A DNA stretch of 64,000 bases from Pseudomonas sp. Au-Pse12 (GCF_021341665.1 NZ_JAJTTH010000004.1:558001-622000), one strand, 5' to 3'; shown: positions 37,736 through 47,876, counted from the first letter of the stretch. Program-made: numbers and translations. Notes: generated from the sequence alone by a model not told the origin.

Positions 37736-38590
37736 ATGACCACTTCTTTGCAACCTGCTTACGCATTGGTTCCAGGCGCAAACCTGGAGGCTTATGTGCA
37801 CACGGTGAACAGCATTCCATTGCTGACGCCCGAGCAGGAGCGTGAACTGGCCGAGAGTCTCTACTATGAGCAGGATCTTGAGGCGGCTCGGCAGATGGTG
37901 CTCGCCCACCTGCGTTTTGTCGTACATATCGCCCGCAGCTATTCCGGCTACGGGCTGGCCCAGGCCGACCTGATCCAGGAAGGCAATGTTGGCCTGATGA
38001 AAGCCGTGAAGCGCTTCAACCCGGAAATGGGTGTGCGCCTGGTGTCCTTTGCCGTGCACTGGATCAAGGCAGAGATTCACGAGTTCATCCTGCGTAACTG
38101 GCGGATTGTCAAAGTCGCGACCACCAAGGCTCAGCGCAAACTGTTCTTCAACCTGCGCAGCCAGAAGAAGCGTCTGGCCTGGCTGAACAACGAAGAAGTG
38201 CACCGCGTGGCGGAAAGCCTGGGCGTCGAGCCCCGTGAAGTGCGCGAGATGGAAAGCCGCCTGACCGGCCAGGACATGGCCTTCGACCCTGCTGCTGAAG
38301 CGGATGACGACAGCGCCTTCCAATCGCCGGCCAACTACCTGGAAGACCACCGCTACGACCCGGCGCTGCAACTGGAAGACGCTGACTGGAGCGACAACTC
38401 CACCAGCAACCTGCACGAAGCGCTGGAAGTGCTGGACGAACGCAGCCGCGACATTCTCTACCAGCGCTGGCTGGCCGAAGAGAAAGCCACGCTGCACGAC
38501 CTGGCGCAGAAGTACAACGTTTCGGCCGAGCGTATCCGCCAGCTGGAAAAAAGCGCGATGAACAAGCTGAAACTGTCCATCGCCGCCTAA
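37736..38590 (+). CDS. rpoH: RNA polymerase sigma-32 factor
   Basis: A 284-residue heat-shock sigma factor, the length usual for Pseudomonas. Region 2 contains [20 protein letters not shown] and the core-binding [17 protein letters not shown]. The RpoH box QRKLFFNLR is present, and region 4 ends in AEKYNVS-like [19 protein letters not shown]. The start at 37736 follows GGAGG by 9 bases; a longer upstream frame is excluded by this. It directs heat-shock chaperone and protease genes. It ends at a strong terminator. Confidence 0.97.
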   Translation: MTTSLQPAYALVPGANLEAYVHTVNSIPLLTPEQERELAESLYYEQDLEAARQMVLAHLRFVVHIARSYSGYGLAQADLIQEGNVGLMKAVKRFNPEMGVRLVSFAVHWIKAEIHEFILRNWRIVKVATTKAQRKLFFNLRSQKKRLAWLNNEEVHRVAESLGVEPREVREMESRLTGQDMAFDPAAEADDDSAFQSPANYLEDHRYDPALQLEDADWSDNSTSNLHEALEVLDERSRDILYQRWLAEEKATLHDLAQKYNVSAERIRQLEKSAMNKLKLSIAA

Positions 38591-38607
38591 GCCTGAAGCG
38601 TCATGCA

Positions 38608-38640
38608 AAACGCCCCGATCATCTCGGGGCGTTTTTGTTT
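38608..38640 (+). terminator. Intrinsic terminator of rpoH
   Basis: An 11-bp stem AAACGCCCCGA / TCGGGGCGTTT (38608-38618 and 38624-38634) with loop TCATC, followed by the T-rich tract TTTGTTT. It begins 18 bases after the rpoH stop. Confidence 0.92.
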
Positions 38641-38690
38641 GCGCATCTGCTGCAGGCGCCGGCTGGCCGGCGAAGAAGGCCCTGGGTGAC

Positions 38691-39413
38691 CTAGCCCGCC
38701 CACGGCGCCTTGCGGGCTTCGTCCAGCCGATTCAGATAATCGGCCCCGCCCAGCAGGCTCATCTGCCGCCGAACCCAGCCCGCTCGCTGCATGACGTAAG
38801 TGCTGGGCCGAGCGGCGCTCCACACCCGCGGATTGGGCAGCACGGCGGCCAACAGACTGGCCTGCTGGCGCGACAGGTCGGCCGCGCTGACGCCAAAGTG
38901 GTGGCGCGCAGCCGCCTCGGCACCGAACACCCCTTCATCCCATTCGACGCTGTTGAGGTAGACCTCAAGAATCCGCTGCTTGGGCCAGAACACTTCGATC
39001 AAGGCGGTGAACCAGGCTTCCAGGCCCTTGCGCAGGTAGCTGCGGCCGGACCACAGGAACAGGTTCTTCGACACTTGCTGGCTCAGGGTGCTGGCGCCAC
39101 GGATCGAACCGCCGCGTTCGTTGTGGGCCAGTGCCGCCTGGATCGCGTCGATATCGAAACCCCAGTGTTCGGGGAATTTCTGATCCTCGCCGGCGATCAC
39201 CGCGACCTTGAGGTTGTCGGATATCTCGTTCCACGGCTTCCAGGTGCGTTGCAGGTCGATGGGGTCGTTGTCGACCCAGGATTCGATCTTGCGCTCCACC
39301 ATCAGGGCGGTGCCCGGTGGCGGCACGAAGCGAAACAGCAGCACCAGCAGCACGCTGCCGACCACGAACCACATCAAGGCTTTTACAAGGCGACGAAACA
39401 GATAACGCAGCAT
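38691..39413 (-). CDS. mtgA: Monofunctional peptidoglycan glycosyltransferase
   Basis: A 240-residue GT51 enzyme with one N-terminal membrane helix (LMWFVVGSVLLVLLFRFV). Family motifs are VIAGEDQKFPEHWGFD with the catalytic glutamate, RGASTLSQQVSKNLFLW, and EVYLNSVEWDEGVFGAE. It polymerises glycan strands from lipid II without a transpeptidase domain. It is convergent with rpoH and divergent from the DUF423 gene. Confidence 0.95.
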   Translation of the reverse strand: MLRYLFRRLVKALMWFVVGSVLLVLLFRFVPPPGTALMVERKIESWVDNDPIDLQRTWKPWNEISDNLKVAVIAGEDQKFPEHWGFDIDAIQAALAHNERGGSIRGASTLSQQVSKNLFLWSGRSYLRKGLEAWFTALIEVFWPKQRILEVYLNSVEWDEGVFGAEAAARHHFGVSAADLSRQQASLLAAVLPNPRVWSAARPSTYVMQRAGWVRRQMSLLGGADYLNRLDEARKAPWAG

Positions 39414-39487
39414 AGAGATGGCTTGGCCGAACCCGTTGAGCGCGCCATTATACAGACCCTTTGCGCTGAATCTGACTGGAGTTCCTC

Positions 39488-39868
39488 ATGTTGCGTGGCT
39501 TCCTGATGCTGGCCGCCTTCTTCGGTTTCACCGGGGTGGCCCTCGGCGCCTTCGCGGCCCACGGCCTGAAAAACCGCCTGAGCACGGAATACCTGGCTAT
39601 TTTTCACACAGGCGTGACCTACCAACTGGTGCACGCCCTGGCGCTGTTCGGCGTCGCCTTGCTGGCGGCCCATATTCCCGGGCGGCTGGTGACCTGGGCC
39701 GGCGCAGCGTTCACCCTGGGCATCCTGCTGTTCTCCGGCAGCCTGTATCTGTTGACCCTGAGCGGCATCAGCAAGCTGGGCATCATCACCCCCTTCGGTG
39801 GCGTGGCCTTCCTCGTTGGCTGGTTCTTGCTGGGCCTTGCCGCCTGGCGCCTGCAAGTCGCCGGCTGA
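39488..39868 (+). CDS. DUF423-domain small membrane protein
   Basis: A 126-residue protein with four hydrophobic helices. The N-terminal LAAFFGFTGVALGAFAAHGL with the following TYQLVHALALF is the DUF423 (YgdD-like) signature. Function is not known. It begins about 75 bases from divergent mtgA and is followed by thiS 71 bases downstream; the probable thiS promoter lies in that gap, so they are likely separate units. Confidence 0.88.
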   Translation: MLRGFLMLAAFFGFTGVALGAFAAHGLKNRLSTEYLAIFHTGVTYQLVHALALFGVALLAAHIPGRLVTWAGAAFTLGILLFSGSLYLLTLSGISKLGIITPFGGVAFLVGWFLLGLAAWRLQVAG

Positions 39869-39877
39869 CGCTTGTAG

Positions 39878-39907
39878 CTGACCTTTGGGTCACGATCGGG
39901 CTAGAAT
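39878..39907 (+). promoter_or_regulatory. Candidate promoter of thiS-thiG
   Basis: CTGACC (39878-39883), an 18-base spacer and TAGAAT (39902-39907), 33 bases before the thiS start. There is no space for a TPP riboswitch between this box and thiS. Confidence 0.45.
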
Positions 39908-39939
39908 GCTGGCCCCTAAAAATGATGGCGGCTTCGAGC

Positions 39940-40140
39940 ATGCGCATTCAGTTGAACGGTGAATCCTTTGAACTGCCCGACGGCTCGACCGTTGCGGCCC
40001 TGCTGAGCCAGCTGGAACTGAGCGGCCGGCGGATCGCGGTGGAACTCAACCTGGATATCGTTCCGCGCAGCCAGCACGCCGAAACCGCCCTCAACGAGGG
40101 CGATCAGGTGGAAGTGGTCCACGCCATCGGCGGCGGCTAG
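39940..40140 (+). CDS. thiS: Sulfur carrier protein ThiS
   Basis: A 66-residue ubiquitin-like protein starting MRIQLNGESFELPDGST and ending in the required Gly-Gly (HAIGGG). Adenylated and thiocarboxylated at that C-terminus, it supplies sulphur for the thiazole ring of thiamine. thiG follows after 162 bases; no frame I would call lies in that gap. Confidence 0.96.
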   Translation: MRIQLNGESFELPDGSTVAALLSQLELSGRRIAVELNLDIVPRSQHAETALNEGDQVEVVHAIGGG

Positions 40141-40302
40141 TCACGGGCTTCAACAGCGCTGCCGCTGATCTGCGCAGCGCCCTGGCCCGACTCCGGGCCC
40201 TCTCATGGACGAATGCGTTCACCGGCCCCGGATCGTGGGTCACCAGCGCCCCGGGCCTGATAAAGAATTCTGCAAGAACCTCACCCCAACAGAGGATTTC
40301 CG

Positions 40303-41097
40303 ATGAGCAACGTTCGTAGTGACAAGCCTTTCGTCCTGGCCGGTCGGACGTACCAGTCGCGTTTGCTGGTAGGCACCGGCAAGTACCGCGACATGGAAGA
40401 AACCCGCCTGGCCATCGAGGCCTCGGGTGCCGAGATCGTCACCGTCGCCGTGCGCCGGACCAATATCGGCCAGAACCCGGGCGAACCGAACCTGCTGGAT
40501 ATCCTGCCGCCGGATCGCTACACCATCCTGCCCAACACCGCCGGTTGCTATGACGCGGTGGAAGCCGTGCGCACCTGCCGCCTGGCCCGTGAGCTGCTCG
40601 ATGGCCACAACCTGGTGAAGCTGGAAGTCCTGGCCGACCAGAAGACCCTGTTCCCCAACGTGCTGGAAACCCTCAAGGCCGCCGAAGTGCTGGTCAAGGA
40701 AGGGTTCGACGTGATGGTCTACACCAGCGACGACCCGATCATCGCCCGCCAGCTGGCGGAAATGGGCTGCATCGCGGTCATGCCACTGGCCGGCCTGATC
40801 GGCACCGGGCTGGGGATCTGCAACCCGTACAACCTGCAGATCATCCTCGAGGAAGCCAAGGTTCCGGTGCTGGTGGATGCCGGTGTCGGCACCGCTTCCG
40901 ATGCCACCATCGCCATGGAGCTGGGGTGTGAAGCGGTGCTGATGAACTCGGCCATCGCCCATGCGCAGCAGCCGGTCATGATGGCCGAAGCCATGAAACA
41001 CGCGATTGTCGCGGGCCGCCTGGCGTACCTCGCCGGTCGCATGCCGAAGAAACTCTATGCCAGCGCCTCTTCGCCGCTGGATGGTCTGATCAAGTAA
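40303..41097 (+). CDS. thiG: Thiazole synthase
   Basis: A 264-residue TIM-barrel enzyme that condenses 1-deoxyxylulose-5-phosphate, dehydroglycine and ThiS-thiocarboxylate into the thiazole phosphate. Motifs: [12 protein letters not shown] near the N-terminus, the Schiff-base lysine in [10 protein letters not shown], and the phosphate-binding [17 protein letters not shown] (40292-40296) precedes the ATG. trmB begins 9 bases after the stop. Confidence 0.97.
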
Positions 41098-41106
41098 GAG
41101 CCATTG

Positions 41107-41832
41107 ATGACTGAATCAAACGACACGCCAATCCAGCCGGAAGCCGGCGACGAGCGCCAACACCGCCGCATCAAGAGTTTCGTGATGCGCGCCGGGCGCA
41201 TGACCGAAGGCCAGCAGCGCGGCCTGGACCAGGGCGCGCCGCTGTACGTGCTGCCCCTGGCTGACGCCCCGGTGGATTACGACCAGGTGTTCGGCCGCTC
41301 GGCGCCGCGCTCTTTGGAAATCGGCTTCGGCATGGGCCACTCGCTGCTGGAAATGGCCGCGGCGGCCCCGGAGCAGGATTTCATCGGCGTGGAAGTCCAC
41401 CGTCCGGGTGTCGGCGCGCTGCTCAATGGCGTGCTGACCCAGGGCCTGACCAACCTGCGGGTCTACGATTGCGACGCGATTGAAGTGCTCAACCGCTGCA
41501 TCGCCGACAACAGCCTGGACCGCCTGATGCTGTTCTTCCCCGATCCCTGGCACAAGAGCCGGCACCACAAGCGCCGTATCGTCCAGGCCTCCTTCGCCGA
41601 ACTGGTGCGCAGCAAGCTCAAGGTCGGCGGCATTCTGCACATGGCCACCGACTGGGAGCCCTATGCCGAATACATGCTGGAAGTGATGAACGTTGCCCCG
41701 GGTTATCGCAACCTGGCCGAAGACGGCCAGTGTGTGCCGCGCCCGGCCGAACGCCCGATCACCAAGTTCGAGCGTCGTGGCGAGCGCCTGGGCCACGGTG
41801 TGTGGGATCTGAAGTTCGAAAAGCTCGACTGA
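41107..41832 (+). CDS. trmB: tRNA (guanine46-N7)-methyltransferase
   Basis: A 241-residue SAM-dependent methyltransferase forming m7G46 in the tRNA variable loop. SAM motif [15 protein letters not shown] and the TrmB-specific [15 protein letters not shown] are both present, with [13 protein letters not shown] at the C-terminus. ATG 41107 is chosen over a TTG 3 bases upstream. It is close behind thiG, as in P. aeruginosa. Confidence 0.96.
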   Translation: MTESNDTPIQPEAGDERQHRRIKSFVMRAGRMTEGQQRGLDQGAPLYVLPLADAPVDYDQVFGRSAPRSLEIGFGMGHSLLEMAAAAPEQDFIGVEVHRPGVGALLNGVLTQGLTNLRVYDCDAIEVLNRCIADNSLDRLMLFFPDPWHKSRHHKRRIVQASFAELVRSKLKVGGILHMATDWEPYAEYMLEVMNVAPGYRNLAEDGQCVPRPAERPITKFERRGERLGHGVWDLKFEKLD

Positions 41833-41838
41833 GCCTGT

Positions 41839-41866
41839 TGTAGGGGCCGGCTTGCCGGCTCCTACA
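41839..41866. repeat. REP palindrome between trmB and kptA
   Basis: TGTAGG-GGCCGG-CTTG-CCGGCT-CCTACA, nearly perfect. The two genes converge on it, and the kptA stop codon TAG is part of the right-hand arm. Confidence 0.8.
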
Positions 41867-42410
41867 GGGCTTGGATGAAATCGACCGGCACCCGGTCGGT
41901 CAGCCACACCCCATTCTCTGCCTGATAGAACCTGAAGCCCTGGGCCTGCATGGCCTGGGCGTCGATCTGCAGGATCACCACCTGGCCGTAACGCTGGCCC
42001 ACGGCCCGGGCGGTGTCGATTTCCCGGGACAGGTGCACGTGGTGCCGTGAACCGGGGATCAGCCCCTTTTCATTGATCGAGTCCATGAAGCGCGTGGCGG
42101 TGCCGTGGTAGAGGATGGCGGGCGGCTGCTGCGCCTCCAGCTGTAAGTGCACGGCCTTGTTGGAGTGCCCCTGGACGGCGCGGATGCGCTGGCCATCGGC
42201 AGACAGGGCAAAGCGTTTCTTGTCGTTGCCTTCGACGACCCGCTCGATCAGTTCCCGGCTCAGTTGTCGGCCGCCCTTGGCCGCGCCGCTGATCAGCGCG
42301 TCGATATCGCCCCAGCCTTCGCTGTCCAGCACAAGACCGATGGCCTGGGGTTCGTGGCGCAGCACGTAGCTGAGGAACTTGCTGGTGTCCTCGATGAGTT
42401 TCTTGCTCAT
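41862..42410 (-). CDS. kptA: RNA 2'-phosphotransferase (Tpt1/KptA family)
   Basis: A 182-residue homologue of yeast Tpt1, which moves an internal RNA 2'-phosphate to NAD+. N-terminal KFLSYVLRHEPQAIGLVLD, then LYHGTATRFMDSI and HHVHLSREIDTA (NAD-binding fold) are characteristic. The bacterial substrate is unclear because tRNA splicing of that type is absent. ATG 42410 has AAGGA at proper spacing, whereas ATG 42416 abuts it. The reading frame ends within a REP element, where CTG-TAG uses the repeat's TGTAG. Confidence 0.92.
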   Translation of the reverse strand: MSKKLIEDTSKFLSYVLRHEPQAIGLVLDSEGWGDIDALISGAAKGGRQLSRELIERVVEGNDKKRFALSADGQRIRAVQGHSNKAVHLQLEAQQPPAILYHGTATRFMDSINEKGLIPGSRHHVHLSREIDTARAVGQRYGQVVILQIDAQAMQAQGFRFYQAENGVWLTDRVPVDFIQAL

Positions 42411-42459
42411 GTTCATCCTTGATGGCGAGGGTGGCCGTTGGATTGCGTTCGCCGGCGAA

Positions 42460-42783
42460 TCAGCGACGGTCGGCGACCACGCCAATCAGCACCAGCACCA
42501 CCAGCAGCACCGGCGCCAGGCTGTAGTTATTGAACTGGCTCAGGCCGCGGACGATCCACGGCGTGGCGTAGATCAGCGCCAGGCCGCTGCCGACCATGCA
42601 CAGCAGGGCCATCAGCGGCACGCGCAGGGCGCCGGCGATGCCGCCCAGGCGTTGCTCGACCCAGCCCTTGATGTCCGCGCCGAACAGCACCAGCAGGCAG
42701 CCCACCAGTGCCAGGGCGATTTCCGAGAGGTTGCTGCGACTCCAGCGGGACACGGTGGCAAGCAGGTCGAGTACCAGATCCAT
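42460..42783 (-). CDS. DUF3392-domain membrane protein
   Basis: A 107-residue protein with three hydrophobic helices (IALALVGCLLVLFGADI, LMALLCMVGSGLALIY, and a C-terminal VLLVVLVLIGVVA). The N-terminal half matches DUF3392, a family of unknown function. It starts 9 bases after the hemW stop, so it is probably co-transcribed with hemW. Confidence 0.85.
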   Translation of the reverse strand: MDLVLDLLATVSRWSRSNLSEIALALVGCLLVLFGADIKGWVEQRLGGIAGALRVPLMALLCMVGSGLALIYATPWIVRGLSQFNNYSLAPVLLVVLVLIGVVADRR

Positions 42784-42792
42784 GTGATTTCC

Positions 42793-43995
42793 TTAGATCA
42801 GAAAGTATTGCAGCAGGTCATTGAGGAAGAGTTGCCCGCGGGCCGTAGCCGCCAGGCGTGACGGTTCGACCTGCAACAAGCCGCTTTGTTCGGCCTGGCG
42901 CCGGCCTTCGGCAAGGCTGGCCAGGTCCAGGCCGGTGCGTTCGGCGAACAGCGCGGCGTCGACGCCGTCGGTGAGGCGCAGGGCGTTCATCAGGAACTCG
43001 AACGGCAGCTCGTCGTTGCCCAGGGTTTTCTCGCCGGCCTTGAACGGCTTGGCCGGGTTCAGGTAGTCCTTGGGCAGGCGGGTCTTCCAGGTGCGCTGGA
43101 TGCGCCCGTCCGGGTGGCTGAGCTTGCCGTGGGCACCGGCACCGATGCCGATGAAGTCGCCAAAACTCCAGTAGTTCAGGTTGTGCCGCGCCGCGCGGCC
43201 GGGCTGGGCGTAGGCCGAGACCTCGTACTGGGCGTAGCCATGCTCGGCCAGCAGGGCCTGGCCGGCTTCCTGGATATCCCAAAGGGTGTCGTCTTCCGGC
43301 AGCACCGGCGGCTGGTTCCAGAACACCGTGTTGGGTTCCAGGGTCAGCTGATACCAGGACAGGTGGGTCGGCTTCATGGCGATGGCCTGGCGCAGGTCGT
43401 CCAGGGCATCGTCCAGGGACTGGTCCGGCAAGCCGTGCATCAGGTCCAGGTTGAAGTTGTCGAACCCGGCCTGGCGCGCCATGCCGGCGGCGCGTACCGC
43501 TTCGTCACCGTTGTGGATGCGGCCCAGGGCCTTGAGCTTCTGTTCCTGGAAGCTCTGGATGCCGATGGACAGGCGGTTGATCCCCAGGGCGCGGTAGGCG
43601 GTGAACTTCTCCTGCTCGAAGGTCCCGGGGTTAGCTTCCAGGGTGATCTCGATGTCGCCGGCGAAGGGGATGCGCTGTTCCACGCCCTTGAGCAGCCGGC
43701 CCAGGGCCTGGGCGCTGAACAGGCTCGGGGTGCCGCCGCCGAAGAAGATCGAGCTCAGCGCGCGGCCATAGACCGCGTGCAGCTCCAGATCGAGGTCGGC
43801 GAGCAGGGCATCGACGTACTCTTCTTCCGGCAGCGTCGGGCTGGCGGCGTGGGAGTTGAAATCGCAATAGGGGCATTTGCGTACACACCACGGGATGTGG
43901 ATGTATAGCGCCAGGGGCGGCAACTGGGGCAGCGCCGCCCGAGGCGTTGGCGCGCCGCCGAGAATCAGCGGCGACGCGGAGGGCTCATGAGTCAT
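42793..43995 (-). CDS. hemW: Radical SAM protein HemW
   Basis: A 400-residue radical SAM protein. The cluster motif is [10 protein letters not shown], i.e. C-x3-C-x2-C followed by Asp-Phe; HemN instead carries a fourth cysteine there, so this is HemW, a haem-trafficking chaperone, and not an oxygen-independent coproporphyrinogen oxidase. Also present are [12 protein letters not shown] and [11 protein letters not shown]. It overlaps rdgB by 4 bases, as in many proteobacteria. Confidence 0.93.
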   Translation of the reverse strand: MTHEPSASPLILGGAPTPRAALPQLPPLALYIHIPWCVRKCPYCDFNSHAASPTLPEEEYVDALLADLDLELHAVYGRALSSIFFGGGTPSLFSAQALGRLLKGVEQRIPFAGDIEITLEANPGTFEQEKFTAYRALGINRLSIGIQSFQEQKLKALGRIHNGDEAVRAAGMARQAGFDNFNLDLMHGLPDQSLDDALDDLRQAIAMKPTHLSWYQLTLEPNTVFWNQPPVLPEDDTLWDIQEAGQALLAEHGYAQYEVSAYAQPGRAARHNLNYWSFGDFIGIGAGAHGKLSHPDGRIQRTWKTRLPKDYLNPAKPFKAGEKTLGNDELPFEFLMNALRLTDGVDAALFAERTGLDLASLAEGRRQAEQSGLLQVEPSRLAATARGQLFLNDLLQYFLI

Positions 43996-44585
43996 TGCAG
44001 GCCCAGGCGTTGCCGCAGAATGGCCATGGCGCGGGCGCGGTGGCTGAGCTGGTTTTTCTCCACCGGGCCCAGCTCGGCGCTGGAGCAGTCACGTTCCGGC
44101 ACCCAGAACAGCGGGTCGTAGCCAAAGCCGTGCTCGCCGCTGGCGGCCGTGAGGATGCGCCCGTGCCACAGCCCTTCGCAGAGGATTGGCAACGGGTCAT
44201 CGGCGTGCCGCACCAGGGCCAGGACGCAGACGAACTGCGCGCCACGCTGCGCTTCGGGTACGTCCTTCAGGGCGTCCAGCAACTTGGCGTTGTTCGCCGC
44301 GTCGCCCTGGCCGTCGGCATAGCGCGCCGAGTAGATGCCCGGCGCGCCGCCGAGAAAGTCAACCGCCAGGCCGGAGTCATCCGCCAGCGCCGGCAAGCCG
44401 GAAATGCGTGCGGCATTGCGCGCCTTGAGGATGGCGTTCTCGACGAACGACAGGCCGGTTTCCTCCGGCTCCACGCTGCTGAATTCGCCGATCGAGCGCA
44501 ATTGCACCGAGGCGCCGAGCATGGCCTGGAGTTCTTTGAGTTTGCCGGCGTTGTGGCTGGCCAGTACGAGTTGCGTAAGGTTCAT
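43992..44585 (-). CDS. rdgB: dITP/XTP pyrophosphatase
   Basis: A 197-residue Ham1-family enzyme that hydrolyses non-canonical purine triphosphates (dITP, XTP) and so keeps them out of DNA. Signatures: [16 protein letters not shown], the [14 protein letters not shown] block, [20 protein letters not shown], and [12 protein letters not shown]. It overlaps hemW by 4 bases and shares a base with the DUF4426 gene. Confidence 0.96.
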   Translation of the reverse strand: MNLTQLVLASHNAGKLKELQAMLGASVQLRSIGEFSSVEPEETGLSFVENAILKARNAARISGLPALADDSGLAVDFLGGAPGIYSARYADGQGDAANNAKLLDALKDVPEAQRGAQFVCVLALVRHADDPLPILCEGLWHGRILTAASGEHGFGYDPLFWVPERDCSSAELGPVEKNQLSHRARAMAILRQRLGLQ

Positions 44586-45019
44586 TATTCGCCCGGGAAT
44601 AGCTCTTGGTTGAAGCTGAAGCTGTTGGTGTCACTACCCGTTTGCACGGTGATGGTGAACGTACGGTTTTCCTGCTGCTCTACCGGGAACTGGGCGATGT
44701 AGTAGATCGCCCCCTGTTCATTGATCTGGCGGAATTTCAGCGGGATGCTCTTGCTGGTCAGGTCCTTGACCGTACCGCTGACCTGGCCGACCAGCGGTTT
44801 GCCGTCCTTGATCAGCGAAACGTTGATCACGCCCTGGTTCTTGCTGCGAACCAGCTCCGCCGCCCTGGCGATATCAGGCTGCAGGTAGGTGGAGTTGAAG
44901 GTGTTGTAGTGCACGGTGATGTCACCGAACACTTCCTTGCGATCGCCCTTGATCGGGTCCGCCGCCAGGGCGCTGAGGCTCAGGCAGGCAGCCAATAGAA
45001 ATGTAACCAGACGTCCCAT
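44585..45019 (-). CDS. DUF4426-domain periplasmic protein
   Basis: A 144-residue protein with a signal peptide ([16 protein letters not shown], cleavage before ADPIKG). The mature part is beta-rich, with [18 protein letters not shown] at its start, and matches DUF4426. Function unknown. It always seems to travel with metW and rdgB in Pseudomonas. GGAG precedes the start. Confidence 0.85.
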   Translation of the reverse strand: MGRLVTFLLAACLSLSALAADPIKGDRKEVFGDITVHYNTFNSTYLQPDIARAAELVRSKNQGVINVSLIKDGKPLVGQVSGTVKDLTSKSIPLKFRQINEQGAIYYIAQFPVEQQENRTFTITVQTGSDTNSFSFNQELFPGE

Positions 45020-45045
45020 GATGGTTCTCCTCGATGCAACGTGGT

Positions 45046-45666
45046 TTATACCGCGACCTTGTGATCTTGCAGGCCGGGACTGCTGACGCGGTAGATGCCG
45101 ATCTCCCCTAAGAGATTAGGCCATAGCTTACTGGCCCACCCGTGGCGGTGTTGTTGATCGACGGCAAGGCGGTTGATCACCCGGGCTTGTCGCTCGCGGC
45201 ACAGTTCTTCGAAGTCCTCGAAGGTGCAGAAGTGGATGTTCGGCGTGTTGTACCAGGTGTACGGGAGGAATTCCGATACTGGCATCCGGCCCTTGCTGGC
45301 CAGGTACCAACGGCAGCGCCAGTGGCCGAAGTTGGGGAAGGTGATGATGCACTGGCGGCCGACCCGGAGCATTTCGTCGAGGATCTTGTCCGGGTAGTGC
45401 ACGGCTTGCAGGGCCTGGGTCATGACCACGATGTCGAAGCTGTTGCTGGCGAAGTTGCCCAGGCCCTTGTCCAGGTCCTGCTCGATCACGTTGATGCCCT
45501 TGGCCACGCACTCGGCAATGTTGTCCGGGTCGTTTTCCAGGCCGTAGCCGGTGACTTGCTTGTGCTCCTGCAACCAGCTCAGCAGCTCGCCATTACCGCA
45601 GCCCAGGTCGAGGACGCGGCTGCCGGCGGGGATCCATTCCTGGATGATTTCCAGATCGGCTCTCAT
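45046..45666 (-). CDS. metW: Methionine biosynthesis protein MetW
   Basis: A 206-residue SAM-binding protein with motif I VLDLGCGNGELLSWL and a C-terminal GRRCIITFPNFGHWRCRW-like segment. MetW acts with MetX in methionine synthesis in pseudomonads; it is not an ordinary methyltransferase with a known substrate. metX is 7 bases upstream. Confidence 0.93.
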   Translation of the reverse strand: MRADLEIIQEWIPAGSRVLDLGCGNGELLSWLQEHKQVTGYGLENDPDNIAECVAKGINVIEQDLDKGLGNFASNSFDIVVMTQALQAVHYPDKILDEMLRVGRQCIITFPNFGHWRCRWYLASKGRMPVSEFLPYTWYNTPNIHFCTFEDFEELCRERQARVINRLAVDQQHRHGWASKLWPNLLGEIGIYRVSSPGLQDHKVAV

Positions 45667-45673
45667 CGTGTCC

Positions 45674-46813
45674 TCACAAGGTAATGCGGTTCATGTAGTG
45701 ACTAAACGCCTGCAGGTAGCGCGGGATCGGGATCAGGAAGGCGTCGTGGCCCTGGGGGGCGTCGATCTCCAGGTAGCAGACGTCCTTGCGCGCGGCCATC
45801 AGCGCGTCTACCAGCTCCCGGGAACGGGCCGGGGAGAAGCGCCAGTCGGTGGTGAAGGACATCACGCAGAACTTGGCGGTGGCGTGGGCGAAGGTCTTGG
45901 CCAGGTCGTCGTCGCAGTTCGCCGCCGGGTCGAAATAGTCCAGGGCCTTGGTCATCAGCAGGTAGGTGTTGGCGTCGAACCGCCCGGAGAACTCCTCGCC
46001 CTGATAGCGCAGGTAGCTTTCCACCTGGAACTCGACGCTGTGGAAGTCGTAGTTGAGCTTCTCGCTCTTGAGGCCACGGCCGAATTTCTCGCCCATGGAG
46101 TCGTCGGACAGGTAGGTGATGTGCCCCACCATGCGTGCCAGCATCAGCCCGCGCTTGGGGATCACACCCTGTTCCTGGAACGAGCCACCGTGGAATTCCG
46201 GGTCGGTGAGGATCGCCTGGCGCGCCACTTCGTTGAAGGCGATGTTCTGCGCCGAAAGCTTGGGCGCCGAGGCGATGGCCAGGCAATGCCGTACCCGGTC
46301 CGGGTAGGTGATGGTCCATTGCAGGGCCTGCATGCCGCCCAGGCTGCCACCGATCACCGCCGCCCACTGGCTGATGCCCAGGCGGTCCGCCAGGCGTGCC
46401 TGGCTGTGCACCCAGTCTTCCACGGTGAGCACCGGGAAGTCGGCGCCGAACGGCTTGCCGGTTTCCGGGTTGAGGCTGCTGGGGCCGGTGGAGCCGTTGC
46501 AACCGCCCAGGTTGTTGAGGCTGACCACGAAGAACTTGTTGGTATCGATCGGCTTGCCCGGGCCAATGCAGCTGTCCCACCAACCGGGCTTGCGGTCGTC
46601 GGGGCTGTGGTAGCCAGCGGCGTGATGATGGCCGGACAGGGCGTGGCAGATCAGTACCGCGTTGCTGGCGCTGGCGTTGAGCTGACCGTAGGTTTCATAG
46701 ATCAGGTCGTAGGCCGGCAGCGCGCGCCCGCAGGCCAGGGCCAGGGGGTCGCTGAAGTGCGCTATTTGCGGTGTGACCAGACCAACAGAATCGGGGGGGA
46801 AGGCAGTTGGCAT
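45674..46813 (-). CDS. metX: Homoserine O-succinyltransferase MetX
   Basis: A 379-residue alpha/beta-hydrolase-fold acyltransferase that activates homoserine for methionine synthesis. The nucleophile serine is in [14 protein letters not shown], and the catalytic histidine is in GHDAFLIP. In Pseudomonas, MetX-type enzymes paired with MetW use succinyl-CoA, whereas many MetX use acetyl-CoA; this is family knowledge and not read from the sequence. The start at 46813 ([11 protein letters not shown]) is supported by the family N-terminus; a start 15 bases upstream is possible. Confidence 0.93.
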   Translation of the reverse strand: MPTAFPPDSVGLVTPQIAHFSDPLALACGRALPAYDLIYETYGQLNASASNAVLICHALSGHHHAAGYHSPDDRKPGWWDSCIGPGKPIDTNKFFVVSLNNLGGCNGSTGPSSLNPETGKPFGADFPVLTVEDWVHSQARLADRLGISQWAAVIGGSLGGMQALQWTITYPDRVRHCLAIASAPKLSAQNIAFNEVARQAILTDPEFHGGSFQEQGVIPKRGLMLARMVGHITYLSDDSMGEKFGRGLKSEKLNYDFHSVEFQVESYLRYQGEEFSGRFDANTYLLMTKALDYFDPAANCDDDLAKTFAHATAKFCVMSFTTDWRFSPARSRELVDALMAARKDVCYLEIDAPQGHDAFLIPIPRYLQAFSHYMNRITL

Positions 46814-46909
46814 CGACCCTGCTCTCATTTAAATGAGGCGTAAGTCTAAAGACCGCTGCCCCCAGCGGCAAGCAAAGCCCGGGGCTGTGTTGCGTCGGGG
46901 GAAATGGCG

Positions 46910-46940
46910 GTGGGAGGTTCGCCGGCAAGCCGGCTCCCAC
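46910..46940. repeat. REP palindrome between metX and yggU
   Basis: GTGGGAG-GTTC-GCCGGC-AA-GCCGGC-TCCCAC, an inverted repeat of the GCCGGC class between two co-directional genes. Confidence 0.75.
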
Positions 46941-46977
46941 GGCGGATGCGAGGGCGAGGAGCCGGCGTGTCGGTGAG

Positions 46978-47271
46978 TCAGGCGGGGCGCGCCAGCCCTG
47001 GCAGGTCCGGGAGTTTCTTCGGCGCTTGCAGGCGTACCCGCTTCTGCCGGTTCAACTCGCCGCTGACCAGGCTGACGTGGCTCTTGGGGATGCCGAAGGC
47101 CTTGGCCAGGAAGGCCATCAGGTGCGCGTTGGCCTTGCCTTCCACGGGGGGCGCGGTGAGGCGGATCTTCAACCGCTCGCCGTGCAGGCCAGCGAACTCG
47201 TCGCTGCTGGCCTTGGGTTGCAGGTGGCAATCGAGGATCAGATCGTCACCGTCCCAGCGGAAATAACTCAT
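46978..47271 (-). CDS. YggU/DUF167-family protein
   Basis: A 97-residue small alpha/beta protein of the UPF0235 family. N-terminal MSYFRWDGDDLILDCHLQP and the RLTAPPVEGKANAHLMAFL block identify it. Function unknown. It lies 14 bases after yggT in the same direction, in the usual yggS-proC-yggT-yggU order. Confidence 0.9.
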   Translation of the reverse strand: MSYFRWDGDDLILDCHLQPKASSDEFAGLHGERLKIRLTAPPVEGKANAHLMAFLAKAFGIPKSHVSLVSGELNRQKRVRLQAPKKLPDLPGLARPA

Positions 47272-47285
47272 GCGGGCCGCCTGGG

Positions 47286-47876
47286 TCAGATCAGCAGACG
47301 CAGGATGTCCGGCATCATGGTCATGGCCGCCAGGTTGTTGATCACCAGCATGTCTAGCAGCTTGAGCACCATGAAGGCCAGGATCGGCGAGATGTCCAGG
47401 CCGCCCATGCTCGGCAGGATGCGGCGGAACGGCGCCAGGGCCGGTTCGCAGATCTGGTTCACCAGCTCGGCGCCGGGGTTGTGGCTGCCCGGCGCGACCC
47501 AGGACAGGATCACGCTGATGATCAGGGCGAAGAAGAAGATCTTCAGGAACAGCGCGGTCACGCCGATGATCGACCAGATCAGCAGTTGCAGCGGGTTGCC
47601 GGTGGTGCCGTAGGTCAGCAGCAGGGTCAGGGCCATCAGCGCCAGTTGCACCAGGATCGCCAGCAACAGCGAGGACATGTCCAGGCCGCCAAGGCTGGGA
47701 ATGATCCGGCGCATCGGTTTGAGCAGCGGCTGGGTGGCCCTCACGATGAACTGGCACAGCGGGTTGTAGAAGTTGGCGCGGACCAGTTGCAGGACGAAAC
47801 GCATCAGCACGATCAGCAGGTACAGGCTGCCCAGGGTTTGCAGCACATACACCGCGGCGGTGTTCAATCCAATCAT
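47286..47876 (-). CDS. YggT-family membrane protein
   Basis: A 196-residue protein with two YGGT domains, each of two helices. The repeated signature FxxxLRRIIPSLGGLDMS occurs as MRRIIPSLGGLDMS and later RRILPSMGGLDIS. ATG 47876 has AAGGAG at 6 bases; ATG 47879 is only 3 bases from it. YggT proteins have been linked to osmotic tolerance, with unproven mechanism. It sits between proC and yggU. Confidence 0.9.
   Translation of the reverse strand: MIGLNTAAVYVLQTLGSLYLLIVLMRFVLQLVRANFYNPLCQFIVRATQPLLKPMRRIIPSLGGLDMSSLLLAILVQLALMALTLLLTYGTTGNPLQLLIWSIIGVTALFLKIFFFALIISVILSWVAPGSHNPGAELVNQICEPALAPFRRILPSMGGLDISPILAFMVLKLLDMLVINNLAAMTMMPDILRLLI

Noticed and set aside
39869..39939. Possible TPP riboswitch before thiS
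   Set aside because: The 71-base gap is too short and lacks the conserved CUGAGA and thi-box sequences.
46814..46977. Possible SAM riboswitch near metX
   Set aside because: The gap holds only a REP palindrome; none of the conserved SAM riboswitch helices or sequence blocks were seen.
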